A stretch of 64,000 nucleotides of DNA from Ariolimax columbianus. Taxonomy: Eukaryota; Mollusca; Gastropoda; Stylommatophora; Arionidae. The notes under the pieces are model-generated. The model made no database searches and had not been told where the DNA came from. It saw only the letters and a program-made list of their open reading frames with translations. The translations under genes and the position numbers were made by a program. Positions 33,501 through 45,500 of the stretch are shown here, in pieces. Each line of letters begins with the position of its first letter. Within the stretch, counting starts at the first letter, position 1. The stretch spans positions 101,305,172-101,369,171 of the forward strand of contig JAVGWX010000005.1 in assembly GCA_036924085.1 (NCBI GenBank), in the 5' to 3' direction.

Positions 33501-36500
33501 CACCACCAAGATGTCTCTCATGATAGTGATGGTAGTGATCAGCACAAACAGTGAGAATAGGAATGTACAAATGGGGTCAGCGATCTTCCATTCTGGCTGT
33601 AGACACACAAAATGTGTACAACATGTGAATGGAACTGACTGAACACATTAATAATAATAGCTGTCCATCGCAAGCGATGATAACAACAGCAGTCAGACAT
33701 CTTGTGCTGCACCTCACCAGTGAATTCGGAGGTGGCTGTATAGTCCAATTCTGGTACGGAAATTCCTTCCACATATGTAGCATGTAATGTCAGAATTGAA
33801 TGTCAGTTGTTTTGTCTTTAAGCAAAGTGTGTTTTTTCTGTGCTTTGAAGGTCCGGCACTCCTCAGCAATGGAGGTGCCTCTGATGGTGGTTCTAGGCCA
33901 TGCCTTGTGGTGCTGTGTGAGACATTATCATGTGTTTGCATCGATGCTGAAGTGTGTCATAGATACTTTGAGGGAGTCTTTGAAACTCTTCTTTTGGCCA
34001 CCAGCTTGACGCAAGCCATCTTTCAGCTCAATATACATTAGTTGTTTTTGGATGCTGTTGTCTGGCATGTGCACAATATGGCTGGCCCACCTGATCTGGG
34101 TTTTCTGTAACAGTGTGTGGATGTTCGATTTTTGCCTTCATGAGGATCTCGGTGTCTGGTACCCAATCCTTCCACTTTATTTTGAACAATCTACGGAGGC
34201 ACCTTGTATGAAAGTGGTTTATTTTCCTAGCATGCCTGCTGTACACAGTCCACGTCTCACTGGCATACAGAAGGGTGGGGAGCACTACAGCTTGGTAGAC
34301 TGAGTTTCGTATCAAACCTAAGACGTCTCCGATTCTAGACACTGTTGCGCAGCCTCCCAAAGGCAGCACTGGTCTTGGAGATTCTGTTACTGACCTCGCA
34401 GTCAATAGTAGTTTCCCTGGAAAGATTGCTCCCAAGGTACGTGAAGCTGCCTACTGATTCGAGGCGCTCGTTCTTGACTGATATTTGGGTCGAGATATGC
34501 ATCACTCAGGGCAGACTGAAACATTACTTCGGTTTTTTTTGGTATTAATTGTAAAACCAAACATGTCGCAGGCTGCTGAGAACTTGTCCACATATGTCTG
34601 CATGTCTCTTTCGGTGCTGGCAGCAAGGGCACAATCTTCAGCAAAAAGCAAGTTTGAGATGGTTGTGTCCTTTACCTTGTTGTGTGCTTCCAGTCACCTG
34701 AGATTGAAGAGTTTTCCCGTTAGTCTTGTATTTTATTTCCACTCCGTTTTGGTTACAACCCTGATAGCTAGCGCTGAGCATGGCAGCAAACATTATGCTG
34801 AAGAGTGTTGTGGCTAGCAGACAGCCCTGCTTGACGCCATTTGTCACAGGAAAGGCATTTGATGTTTCCCCATCACTCAGCACATGAGCATTCATATCTT
34901 CGAGGAATTGTTTGACGATCTTGGTGAGTTTGCTTGGACAGCCAAATTTCCCCATGACCTTCCAAAGTCCATCTATGTTGACGATATCGAAAACCTTAGT
35001 CAGGTCCATGAAAGTCATGTACAGCCCCCGTTGCTGCTCTTGGCATTTCTCCTGAAGTTGCAGACATCAGATGAGATGACATAAGATAGATGTCGACATA
35101 AGATGAGATGACATGAGATGAGATGGACATAAGATGAGATGACATAAGATGAGATGACATAAGACAAGATAACATAAGATGAGATGTTGACATAAGATGA
35201 AATGTGATAACATAAGAAGAGATGATATAAGATGAGATGACATCAAATGAGATGTTGAAATAAGATGAGATGTTGTTGCTGTTCATCCATAACGACTGAT
35301 GAGGTCCATTTAAAAAAAATTATTTTTTTTAAGTTTGTCCCTCTAGTCAAATATTCTGTGAGTCTGGGTTGTGAATGGGTGCGGAGATGTCTGACGAGTC
35401 CGATTTGGGATCTGCATACTCGTAGGCATTGAGGGCATGGAAAGTTCACTTCACGTAACGGTGATATTTCACAGGCTTTTCTGGTCTGTCTCCATTGTTC
35501 AGCTGCAGTCTTTTTAGAAGCCTCGCGTGACACTGCTCCTCTGCGGAGTGCTGTGCGCCAGGTTGTGCAGTCTTTTGCAACATCTTCCCATGTTTCGAGG
35601 TTTATGCTGAAGGCTTTTAAAGAAGTTTTTAGTGTGTTTTTAAAGTGCTTTTTTTTACCTCCTTGGGAGCGTTTGCCATTCTGCATCTCGCCACAGAAGA
35701 TTATCTTTGACAACCTATAGTCTGACATGCAAACCCCATGACCCGCAAAGCGAATCTGTAATTGCATCATGATGGTATTAATGCTAGGGAAACCAGCTTT
35801 CTCAAGCATTGTCCGGGATCCTGTCTTGCCATCTGACATTCATCACCTTACTGAGACAAAGTGTGTGAAAATGATTCAGCTTCTTCACTTGACGCCTGTA
35901 TACAGTCCATGTTTCACTTGCATATAGCAACACAGGGACCACGTCTGGAGGCTGAAGCCATTTCGACACCAGACGTTTGAGTGTGGTCTGCCAAATGCGC
36001 TGGCTATGGCGTGGTATGTGAATCTATTTACAACCTTCAGTTTTTCACCATTGATCTTGATGATTGGCTTAGTATACATTTTTCCAGGAGCTGGTTGGTA
36101 GGGAGAAATTATTCACACTTTTCTGCAGATCAGCCACTAAGGAAGCGTTCAGGGCACAGTCATCAGCATACAGAAGATCTCTGATGTATGTGTCTGGACC
36201 TCAGTTTTTGTTTGAAGCCACCTTAGGTTGAACAGCTGACCATCTGTCGATTCCTATCTCTCCATCTCTGAAAGCATCAGTCAATATTGCAGAGAACAGC
36301 ATGATGAACAAGTACAGGTCGCAGTGCTGCTGTTTCTGGCATTTCTCTTGTAGCTGTCTGGCAGCAAACACCATATCCGCGGTGCTATGTTCTTTCCGGA
36401 ATCCACACTGGCTTTCAAGCAGAAGACCATCAAGATGAGCTGTGAGGCAATTGAGAAAGATTCTGGTGAATATCTTCCCTGCAATGGACAGTAAAGAAAT

Positions 36501-39500
36501 GCCAATGGTTATCGCATGATTGGCGGTTACCTTTTAGTTTATACAGATGTATTATTGAGGCATCCTTCAGATCTTGCGGGATAGTTTGACTGTGCTAAGA
36601 TCAAGTTTGAAGAGCAAGTGGTATTTTACAATTAGTGTTATACCACCATTTTTGTAGTTTTCCACAGGAATTCCATTGGATCCAGGTGTTTTGCCACTGG
36701 AGAATTGACAAACCGAATTTGGGTCTCCTCTACAGTCGATATTTCACCCAGAGCCTTGTTTAGAGGATACTAGGGCAGGCGGTCAATGGCTTCGCTGCAA
36801 ACAGAAGACGGCTTATTCAATATATCACTGAAGTGCTCTGCCCAGTGTGTGATAATTTTTTCAGGATCTGTAGTTAGTGTTTTTCCATCTGTATGGAGGA
36901 GGGGTAGTGAAGCTGAGGAAGTTGGGCCATAGACCGTAGTGAGCGCATGATAGAAGTTTCTCATGTCATGATTGTCAGCAAATACAAATATCTCATCCGC
37001 TTTATTACTCAGCCAGGAGTCCTGCAACTGACACAGTTTGCATTGGACAGTTCTGTGCGCGTTTAGGAAAGCTGCTTTCTTGGATGTTGACGTTGGAATA
37101 TATTTTGTGGAAACGGTGTTTGTCAGCTAGCATCAGTTTTATGTCCTCTGAGTTCTCATCAAACCAGTCGTTTTGTTTACTAATAGCGTGACTCAGGATT
37201 TCGGTAGACATGTTATAGACCTATGCACTAAGAGCCGCCCAATTGGTAGCTACACTTTTGTCGTCTAACGAGACAGTTTGGAGATGGTTTTCCAGGGTAG
37301 CAGCAAACGTCTGTTGGAGCGACACGTTCTGTAACTTATTAACATCTAGCCTTTTATTGGTCTTCTTTCCCTGAAGACATTTGGATAACTTAATACGAAA
37401 TTCGTATTAAGAAGAGATGACATAAGATGAGATGACATAAGATGAGATGAGATACAATGAGATGACAAAAAATTAGATGACATAGGATTGGATGAGATGA
37501 CATAAGATGAGATGAGATGTGATTAAATGGGATGAGATGACCTATTATGAGATGACAATATGAGATGTCATGATAAATGATATGAGATTAAATGAGCTGA
37601 GATGACAAGAGATATGATATGATGACATGTGAAAGGATATTAACCAACCTTAAAATAAATAATAAAGGCAGCGGCTAACACGCCCACACTCTGGAACAGG
37701 TCACCAATGACATGGATAAATGCAGCCTTGACATTGATGTTTGAAGGTTCCTTGGTATGACTGTGACTATGGTTATCATCATCATCAGTGTGGTCAAAGT
37801 CAGAATGTGGATGTGGCTCTGGCAGGCCTCCTACCTCAACATCCCGGAAACTGCCATAATTGTGAGCACCTGATGAAGATAGGGTCTGGCTTTGGTTTCG
37901 TGTCATAGAGTTGTCTGTTTTGTGTTTCTTGTGGGATTTGCCATGACCTCTGTGCGAGCTGTCGTGGCCTCCATGTGAGTGGCCGTGACCTCCGTGGCTA
38001 TGTGCGTGCTGGTGTAGTGTTGCTCCGAGCCTACAGCAGATGAGGGGTAGGAAAGACACTGACATGACTTACATCATTTAATGACAATCAAAAGGAAAAC
38101 TTATATAATAAACTGTAAGGAAACAGACACTTACGGGTAGGATATGTTTTATGACAAGGTTCATTTCCATCAAAATAGGGTTGTAAAATGAAAACAAAAA
38201 CAAGAACAAATTATAATTTCATTAAATGAGTTGTGGCGTTTGTATGTGTGTGTGACTATAACTAAAAGTTAAGGCACTTGGCGTACAAAACACAAATATA
38301 AACAAAAAACAGTGAGGGTGTTTGAATCCTGTCAGTTTCAAGTGCTTTCTGACATAGTCCTATTGGAGATAGATGATAAACTCTGAAGTCCTCACTGTGC
38401 ATGTAAAAACATAATCCTTGGCAGTTTAAAATTGAAAAAAGCAGGCTACAAAATCAATCATTGCTTCAAGACAATTTATATCAGACACCATTTATGAAAA
38501 ACTATGTTATCTCCTGCCAGGCAGAATCAACATCTGTGATAACTTTTTATATCAGCCGTCATCATTCCACCAACAATGTACCATTAAGAAACAAAATAAA
38601 TGCAAATTGCAATTTAGGACTATCAGACGTTACTCCTATGGTCTACTTGAGAGTTTACATGTTTTGGGTGTTAGTTTCACATTTTTTTGTTAGTTTCAAT
38701 ATCTAAAGTAATTTTGAAAAGGTAATTGTAAACAAAGTTGTAAAATAGACATCAACTTGGACTTTCTTGTAAACAAAGAAATGACAAGAACCACAAAGGC
38801 AAGGACATATTAAGCACTCAGAAGACATACCCACCAGGCAACAGAAAAGAAATTGAAGTAACATGGCAGGACATGAATCTATAAAAAAGAAACAGTCTAT
38901 ATGCTTGTCTAGATTGACTTAAGTCTATATTTCATAGCTGCAATAGATTATTGTGAGATAGGTTAATGATTACATATTTTAAAGATGTCTTAGTTGGTCG
39001 AGGGCCGCAACTGAAATTTTTTGTTATTTTTGTTGCAAGATGCATCTGGAGGTACATGATACAAATATGGATTGTCTATGTCCTCATTTTATTCTCTGTT
39101 GTCTGGTGTGTGTTGCTCAAATATATTTATCTTTTGTGATTGCTGTACAACAGTATATAAACCATGTTTCAATCTTTTGTACACATTTATACTTTTCAAT
39201 GGAGCTAACTATACTGAGGCTACCTCACACTGCAGACTTTTATGTCTTCACTTAGTTAAGTCTTAACAAAAGCTGTGATAATGCTGCTGATTGTATTATT
39301 GGCTACAGTGCGAGCCCACATAAAACACGAGAAGGGTAAGACAAAGTAGCCCTTGGGCTTGCCCAACTGCCTGACTTTTTTCTGCCTGCAGACGTTGAGA
39401 GCAGAGAGAAGTGTAGTATGTATGTCAGACACTGCACACACTGAGGAGAAAACTGTCTGGCACAACATGAGGACACTAGTAAAAAGAGAATGGGTATCGT

Positions 39501-42500
39501 GTATTGAGAACAATCTAGTAAAGTTGTCAACAATCTTACAGAAGAAATCCACATTTTAAAATGTTTATTGACACACATTTCAGCTTATGAGAATTATAAT
39601 GCATGCTTGTGACGTGTTATAAAAGGAATTGTGTTTTAACTGATCAAGCCATTATCAGGATGAGCTATAGTTTAAAAATTAACTAAGCTCACATCAATGC
39701 ATGTCAGTTTCCTTCACTGATAGGCAGCCATATTTTATTCATGCAGTTTGAGAATACTAAAGGGGAGCAGGGAGATACCCCCACTCACATGTATAAGCTA
39801 CGTTTCTGGCAGGACGTGCGATCCTGGGACAAAGACACACTGGATTGCTTCTCTTTCGGGATACTTGAAAAACTAGTACATAAGTCCATCATATCATCGT
39901 CATCACACCCTTTCGACACGAGTGGGGAAGACTCTATAGTCCTGTAAAGACAACTTTCCTAAGAGAGACAACTCTGACCTCAAACAACTGCTGCCTTGCA
40001 GATGGGCTGGGGTATAGCCAAAGGCTAAGGAGGGCAACCTTACAGAAATGCCTGTTGAAATCGGATACACTGGGCCACAGGCCTAACGAAACAGTGCAAC
40101 GTAAATCGCTGTATGATGACGTCACAATTTAAAAGAAGAAAGTATGGTGCTCATCCTGTGGAGTCCCACCAGGCAGAGAGAGTGCCAGGCCCCACGCCTC
40201 AAAGGGGCCCACCTGATGCTACTGGTGGTCACCCACCCATGTGCTATTGACCGAAAACCCAAGACCCTTAAAATATTACAGTGGAATGCGGAGGGAGTCT
40301 TTAACAAAAAGGTTTCTCCAACAAATCGCCTCTACGAAGGCGAGATAGGCGTGGCATGCATCCAAGAAACGCACCTCAACAACAACCCCAGATTCTCAAT
40401 CAGAGGATACCAGACCTTCCGACTTGATAGAGGGGTTCTGATACTGACACGTAACTGCATACCAAGTAGCGCAGTATCTGTAAATCACACCGGACAAGCA
40501 GAAATTGTAGGAGTCGACATAATGACACAATAAACGAATATCCGTATATTCCCATCCAACAAAGACCTGTCGTTCTCGAGTATGGAAATCAAGGACTCCA
40601 GCTGCCTAGTGGTTGGAGACTTCAACAGTCACTGGGAGAGATGGGGATATTCAGACACAGACAGCAGAGGGGATGAAGTGGAAGACTGGGAGATAGACAC
40701 AAATCTCTATCTTATCAATTGGCCGAACGACAGCCCTAGCTTCTATTCCAGAACATGGCATACCACCTCCACTCCAGACTTGGCTTCTCCACGGGGGATA
40801 TTCACCACAAAATAGATCGTCAGGTGCTCGACCAATTGGCAGGTAGCGACCACAGGCCAATTAGGCTAGATATTGATATGGAAGTAGGCCCCCAGGAAAT
40901 AAAACCGCTGCCACGTTGGAACTACAGACGAGCTGACTGGGACAGATTTGCAATGCTGACAGATTGACTGTGTGAAACTATCAACACACGAAATAACAAT
41001 TTGAAACCTATGGTGGAAAGCCTAAGCAAAGCAATTCTGCAAGCAGCCAATGAGACCATCCCAAGAGGGGCAAGGAAAAACTACAAGCCATATTGGAATC
41101 ATGAACTGCAGAAAGCTGAGGATGAAGTCTCAAAAGCTAGGAACTTGGCAAAGAGAGAGCAATCTATGGAAGCAAATTTCACCCTCAAGGCCATCACTGT
41201 GAAATACAAAAGAACACTGAACCAAATAACAAGAGACAGTTGGAAAAAAACAAAGCAGAAAGCCTCAATCTAGATAAAGAAGGGAACAAACTATGGAATT
41301 TAGTCAGAGTCATGAATGAGGAAACACCATCAAATAAACAAATTACCATCAAGCAGGGTGACAACATGCTTACTGAAAAAAAAGCAGCAAACGCCTTTAT
41401 AGAACATTATGCCAGAGCAAACCACATTGATGTCCCTACAGACAGACATTAGTGAAGAAAAAAAGAGCCACGACAACATCAAGATTGCACCAGAAGAGCA
41501 CATGATGGCAAAACTAACCATGAATGAAATGAATGAGAACTTTAAAGAAAAAGAAATCGCCTGGAAAAGATGGGGAAACAAATGAAATGCTGATGGGGTT
41601 GGACCAAACAGCAAAGAAGAAGTTACTATCAGTCCTGAACCAAAGCTGGAAAAGGGGAATTGGATTGCAGGCATGGAAAGATGCTGTACTTATACCCGTA
41701 CCAAAGAAAGAAAAAAATCCAAATGGATACAGGCTTATCAGTCTACTGAGCTGTGTAGGTAAACTGATGGAGTGTATGATAAACACCAGACTGATGTGGC
41801 ACCGGGAAGAAAAACACATTAACTCCACACCAAGCAGGATTTAGACAACACAGATCCACTGAGGACCAGATCACTCTCATAGCACAGGAAATAGAGGATG
41901 CTTACCAGGAGAAAAAGCATACAGTAGCGGTTTGGGTGGATCTAGAGAAGGAATTTGACAAGGTGTGGAAAGAGGGACTTAAAGTCAAGCTACGAAGAAG
42001 TGAAGTTTCTGGAAAAATGTACAGATAGATCAGCCACTACCTCAAAAACAGAACAGTTAGAGTTCAAGTACAAGGGCAGATGAGCAAAAAGGTGACACTG
42101 GAGCAAGGAGTACCACGATGGGGAGTACTGTCACCCACACTTTTTCTGGTGTATATAAACAACATCATAGAGAATATACCAAGAAGAGTAAACAGCTCCA
42201 TGTTTGCAGACGATCTGGCTATGTGGACCTCTGAAAAAAATCTCACCATAGCAAACAATCGGATGCAGCAGGCCCTAACATCGTTGGAGGAGTGGGCGAA
42301 ATCATGGCTGGTCAAAATAAATGAAGAAAAAAACAACATGTACGATATTCTCGCTTTCAAATAAATCACAGAACACCAAAAGAAGTCTTAATGGCAAATA
42401 TCTGCGGCCAAACGACAACCAAAACTACTTGGGCGTCACATTTGATTGGCGCATGACATGGAAAAGTCAGATCGAAAGAAACCGAATGAGAGCCAGACAA

Positions 42501-45500
42501 AGAATGGCAATCATGAAGAAACTTGCTGGCACAAGCTGGGGAGCAGATGAAAGAATACTCAAGAAACTGTACACTGGAAGAGTGAGACCAGTTCTCGAGT
42601 ATGGCATTGCGGCATGGACAACAGCAGCAAAGGCGAACTTTGATAAAATTAGCAAACTTCAAAACCAAGCCATGAGAGTTATAACAGGAGACATGAAGTC
42701 AATGCCAATTTGAAATCATTACAAATCTGCAATCCATGACCGACAGAAGAGACTGCAGAGCCCAGCAGCAAGCAGAGAAACTCAGAAGACTGACAGACCA
42801 TCCAATGCATCAGAGACTAAATAGATTTTTAAAAGGGAAACTAAAGCGGAGAAATAGCCAAAGCAAAGATGAGCGAAGACCCTATGAACACCATAACAAC
42901 ACCAAAGCCCATCCCTACTGTACGCAAACCCACATGGAAGCAGCATATCATTTCGGAAGTGGTAGAAAATATACCAGGTATTGGAAACAAGAACAGCCAG
43001 ACTGAAAAAGAAAGAAGAGACATAACCCTGAGGTACATAGCAGAAAACTACTCAAGCATGGACTGGACCCATGCATACACCGACGGTTCTGTAACAAACA
43101 CAACACAGAATGGAGGGGAAGGGGTATTCCTGAGCCTAACAAATGGTAGAAAAATAACACTGTCAGTGGCAACTGGAAAATTCTAAAGCAGTTTCAGAGC
43201 GGAGGCAAAGGCACTGAAGGCTGCAGTAAAAGCAATGCTGACAGGCGAAAAGAATGAATACAAGATAGTCCTGTTTACAGATGCCCTGGCAGTGGTTACA
43301 GCACTAAAAAGCCAGAAAAATACTGAACTTAATGATTTAAGAGCAGTACTCTGTCAACTATGCCAGCAGTCCGCACCAAAAAGAGTAGTGGTACAGTGGG
43401 TTCCATCCCACTGTAACATCCAAGGCAACGAGGAGGCAGACAGACTGGCAATAGAAGGTGCAAGACTACCACAACCAGATTATAGTGTGACCTACAAAGA
43501 GTCCAAAAGGTGTATTAGGGCCAGATACATGGCCAAATGGGAAACAGAACATACTGGCTACACAAAAAATGATGCCTACTGCCAGTTGAACAGAAGAGAG
43601 CAGGTCGTGATCTTCAGACTCCGCACAAGCCACAACAGACCGAGGTACCATCTATTCAATAAACTGAAGATAGGTGGCACTGACAAATGCACCTGTGGTA
43701 CAGGGAAAATGACCGCTGAACATCTGCTGCAAAATTGCCCGACATACGAGGACCAGAGAAAGCACATGTGGCCATCACCAGTTCCAACACTAGACAAGCT
43801 CTATGGCAGTGTCGACAGCCTCAGGATGACAGCTGCTTTCTTCGAACAAATTCAAGTTGACGTCTGACAGCGTACGAAGAAGAAGAAGAAGATTCATGCA
43901 GTTTTACATACAATATTTTGTTATTTTACTTTTCAACAGAAAGACAGGAAATCTTAGGAAGAAGGTGGATTTGGATAGGTGATACATGGCAAAAGCCCCA
44001 AGCAAGTAGCACCAGGCAATCTCTGTCATTGAACTCCCAAGGAAAGGACACGGAGGAAGGCCAGAGACCACAGAGAAGAGATCTGCAGGTTGCTATTAGA
44101 AAGGATAATTGTAAGCCCATGTGACTGTAGGACTATTCTATCCATCCCTCACACCATCGTTCTTTGCGCCTTGTAGCTAGTATCTCTTGTGCTTTAAGTG
44201 TACTGCGAGAGTTGATCAGACTCCACTTTTACTAGATGGCAAAACCATTGTACTCTTGACTTTAAATGTATTCAGCACAGGGGTAGTTCCCATCACACCT
44301 CTAATGTCCTCATTTCCCATTCTATCTGGTGACAACAACAACCCCTCCATCACACCTCTAATGTCCTAATTTATCTGGTGACAACAACAACCCCTCCATC
44401 ACACCTCTAATGTCCTAATTTATCTGGTGACAACAACAACCCCTCCATCACACCTCTAATGTCCTAATTTATCTGGTGACAACAACAACCCCTCCATCAC
44501 ACCTCTAATGTCCTAATTTATCTGGTGACAACAACAACCCCTCCATCACACCTCTAATGTCCTAATTTATCTGGTGACAACAACAACCCCTCCATCACAC
44601 CTCTAATGTCCTAATTTATCTGGTGACAACAACAACCCCTCCATCACACCTCTAATGTCCTAATTTATCTGGTGACAACAACAACTCCTCCATCACACCT
44701 CTAATGTCCTAATTTATCTGGTGACAACAACAACCCCTCCATCACACCTCTAATGTCCTAATTTATCTGGTGACAACAACAACCCCTCCATCACACCTCT
44801 AATGTCCTAATTTATCTGGTGACAAGAACATCCCTCCATCACACCTCTAATGTCCTAATTTCCCATTCTATCTGGTGACAAGAACATCCCCTCCATCACA
44901 CCTCTAATGTCCTCATTTCCCATTCTATCTGGTGACACGAATAACCCCTCTTAGACACATATTTTCACATGTTGATGTTTTTAATCTCCTTTGGCCTTGG
45001 ACAAGGACCATCTGACACCTACAGCAGAGAGATGATATAAATACATTATTCATCAGTCAAGTTTATTGTGTCCGGTTTGTAACTTGATAATAGGCGGCTG
45101 ATGTTGACAGGAGAGCTGACGATATGGATCATTTGTTCAATGATCTGAACAACAGATAAAATGTCCTGAAGAAATTATAGATACAAAGAGAAGTGATGAA
45201 CAAAATCACAGTCAGAGAGTTAAGATATCTTGGTTACATCAAAAGGCATAACATTTTGCTGAAAACAATACTGGAAGGAAAGGTGGAGTGCTAATGTGCC
45301 AGAGGTAAACAATGCAATAAGTGGGAGGATGATGTCAAAAGATGGACAGGGAAAAGGATGGCAGATTGCAACATCATGGCAAAAGACAGAGGGCAATGGA
45401 GATTCAATGTATCCACACTTCGATGTGAAGAAGGCATTAGATGTGGAGATCGCACTTGAACCAAAATAAACTGAATTGCTGACCTTGGGCGAAAGGTATG

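Larger units (their letters stand above)
33640..35060 (-). mobile_element. C2H2-tailed non-LTR retrotransposon, copy 1
   Basis: A 5'-truncated antisense copy in the intron before exon 5. Minus frames give RT motif [21 protein letters not shown] and motif [21 protein letters not shown]. The part with the catalytic YADD is decayed. Then follow [40 protein letters not shown] and a final finger [20 protein letters not shown] and IHW (C2H2). The 3' end carries the CATCGC-TT-GCGATG hairpin and an ATTATTATTA tail. Multiple frame breaks. The 5' edge meets the 15-bp satellite at about 35063. Confidence 0.88.
40141..43893 (+). mobile_element. I-superfamily non-LTR retrotransposon, copy 2 (EN-RT-RNase H)
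   Basis: The most complete non-LTR copy in the window, in the intron between exons 4 and 3 and opposite to the host gene. It carries, in order, an APE-type endonuclease, a linker, RT, RNase H and a Cys/His tail, and ends in GTACGAAGAAGAAGAAGAAG. ORF1 is not recognisable. ORF2 is broken by stops or frameshifts near 40532, 40815, 40966, 41273, 41452, 41844, 42026, 42364, 42711 and 43184. Subfamily placement (I/Nimb-like) is inferred from the RNase H and the tail. Confidence 0.9.

Noticed and set aside
33714..33941. Host C2H2 zinc-finger gene
   Set aside because: The same finger ends three retroelement copies and is in register with their RT C-terminal regions.
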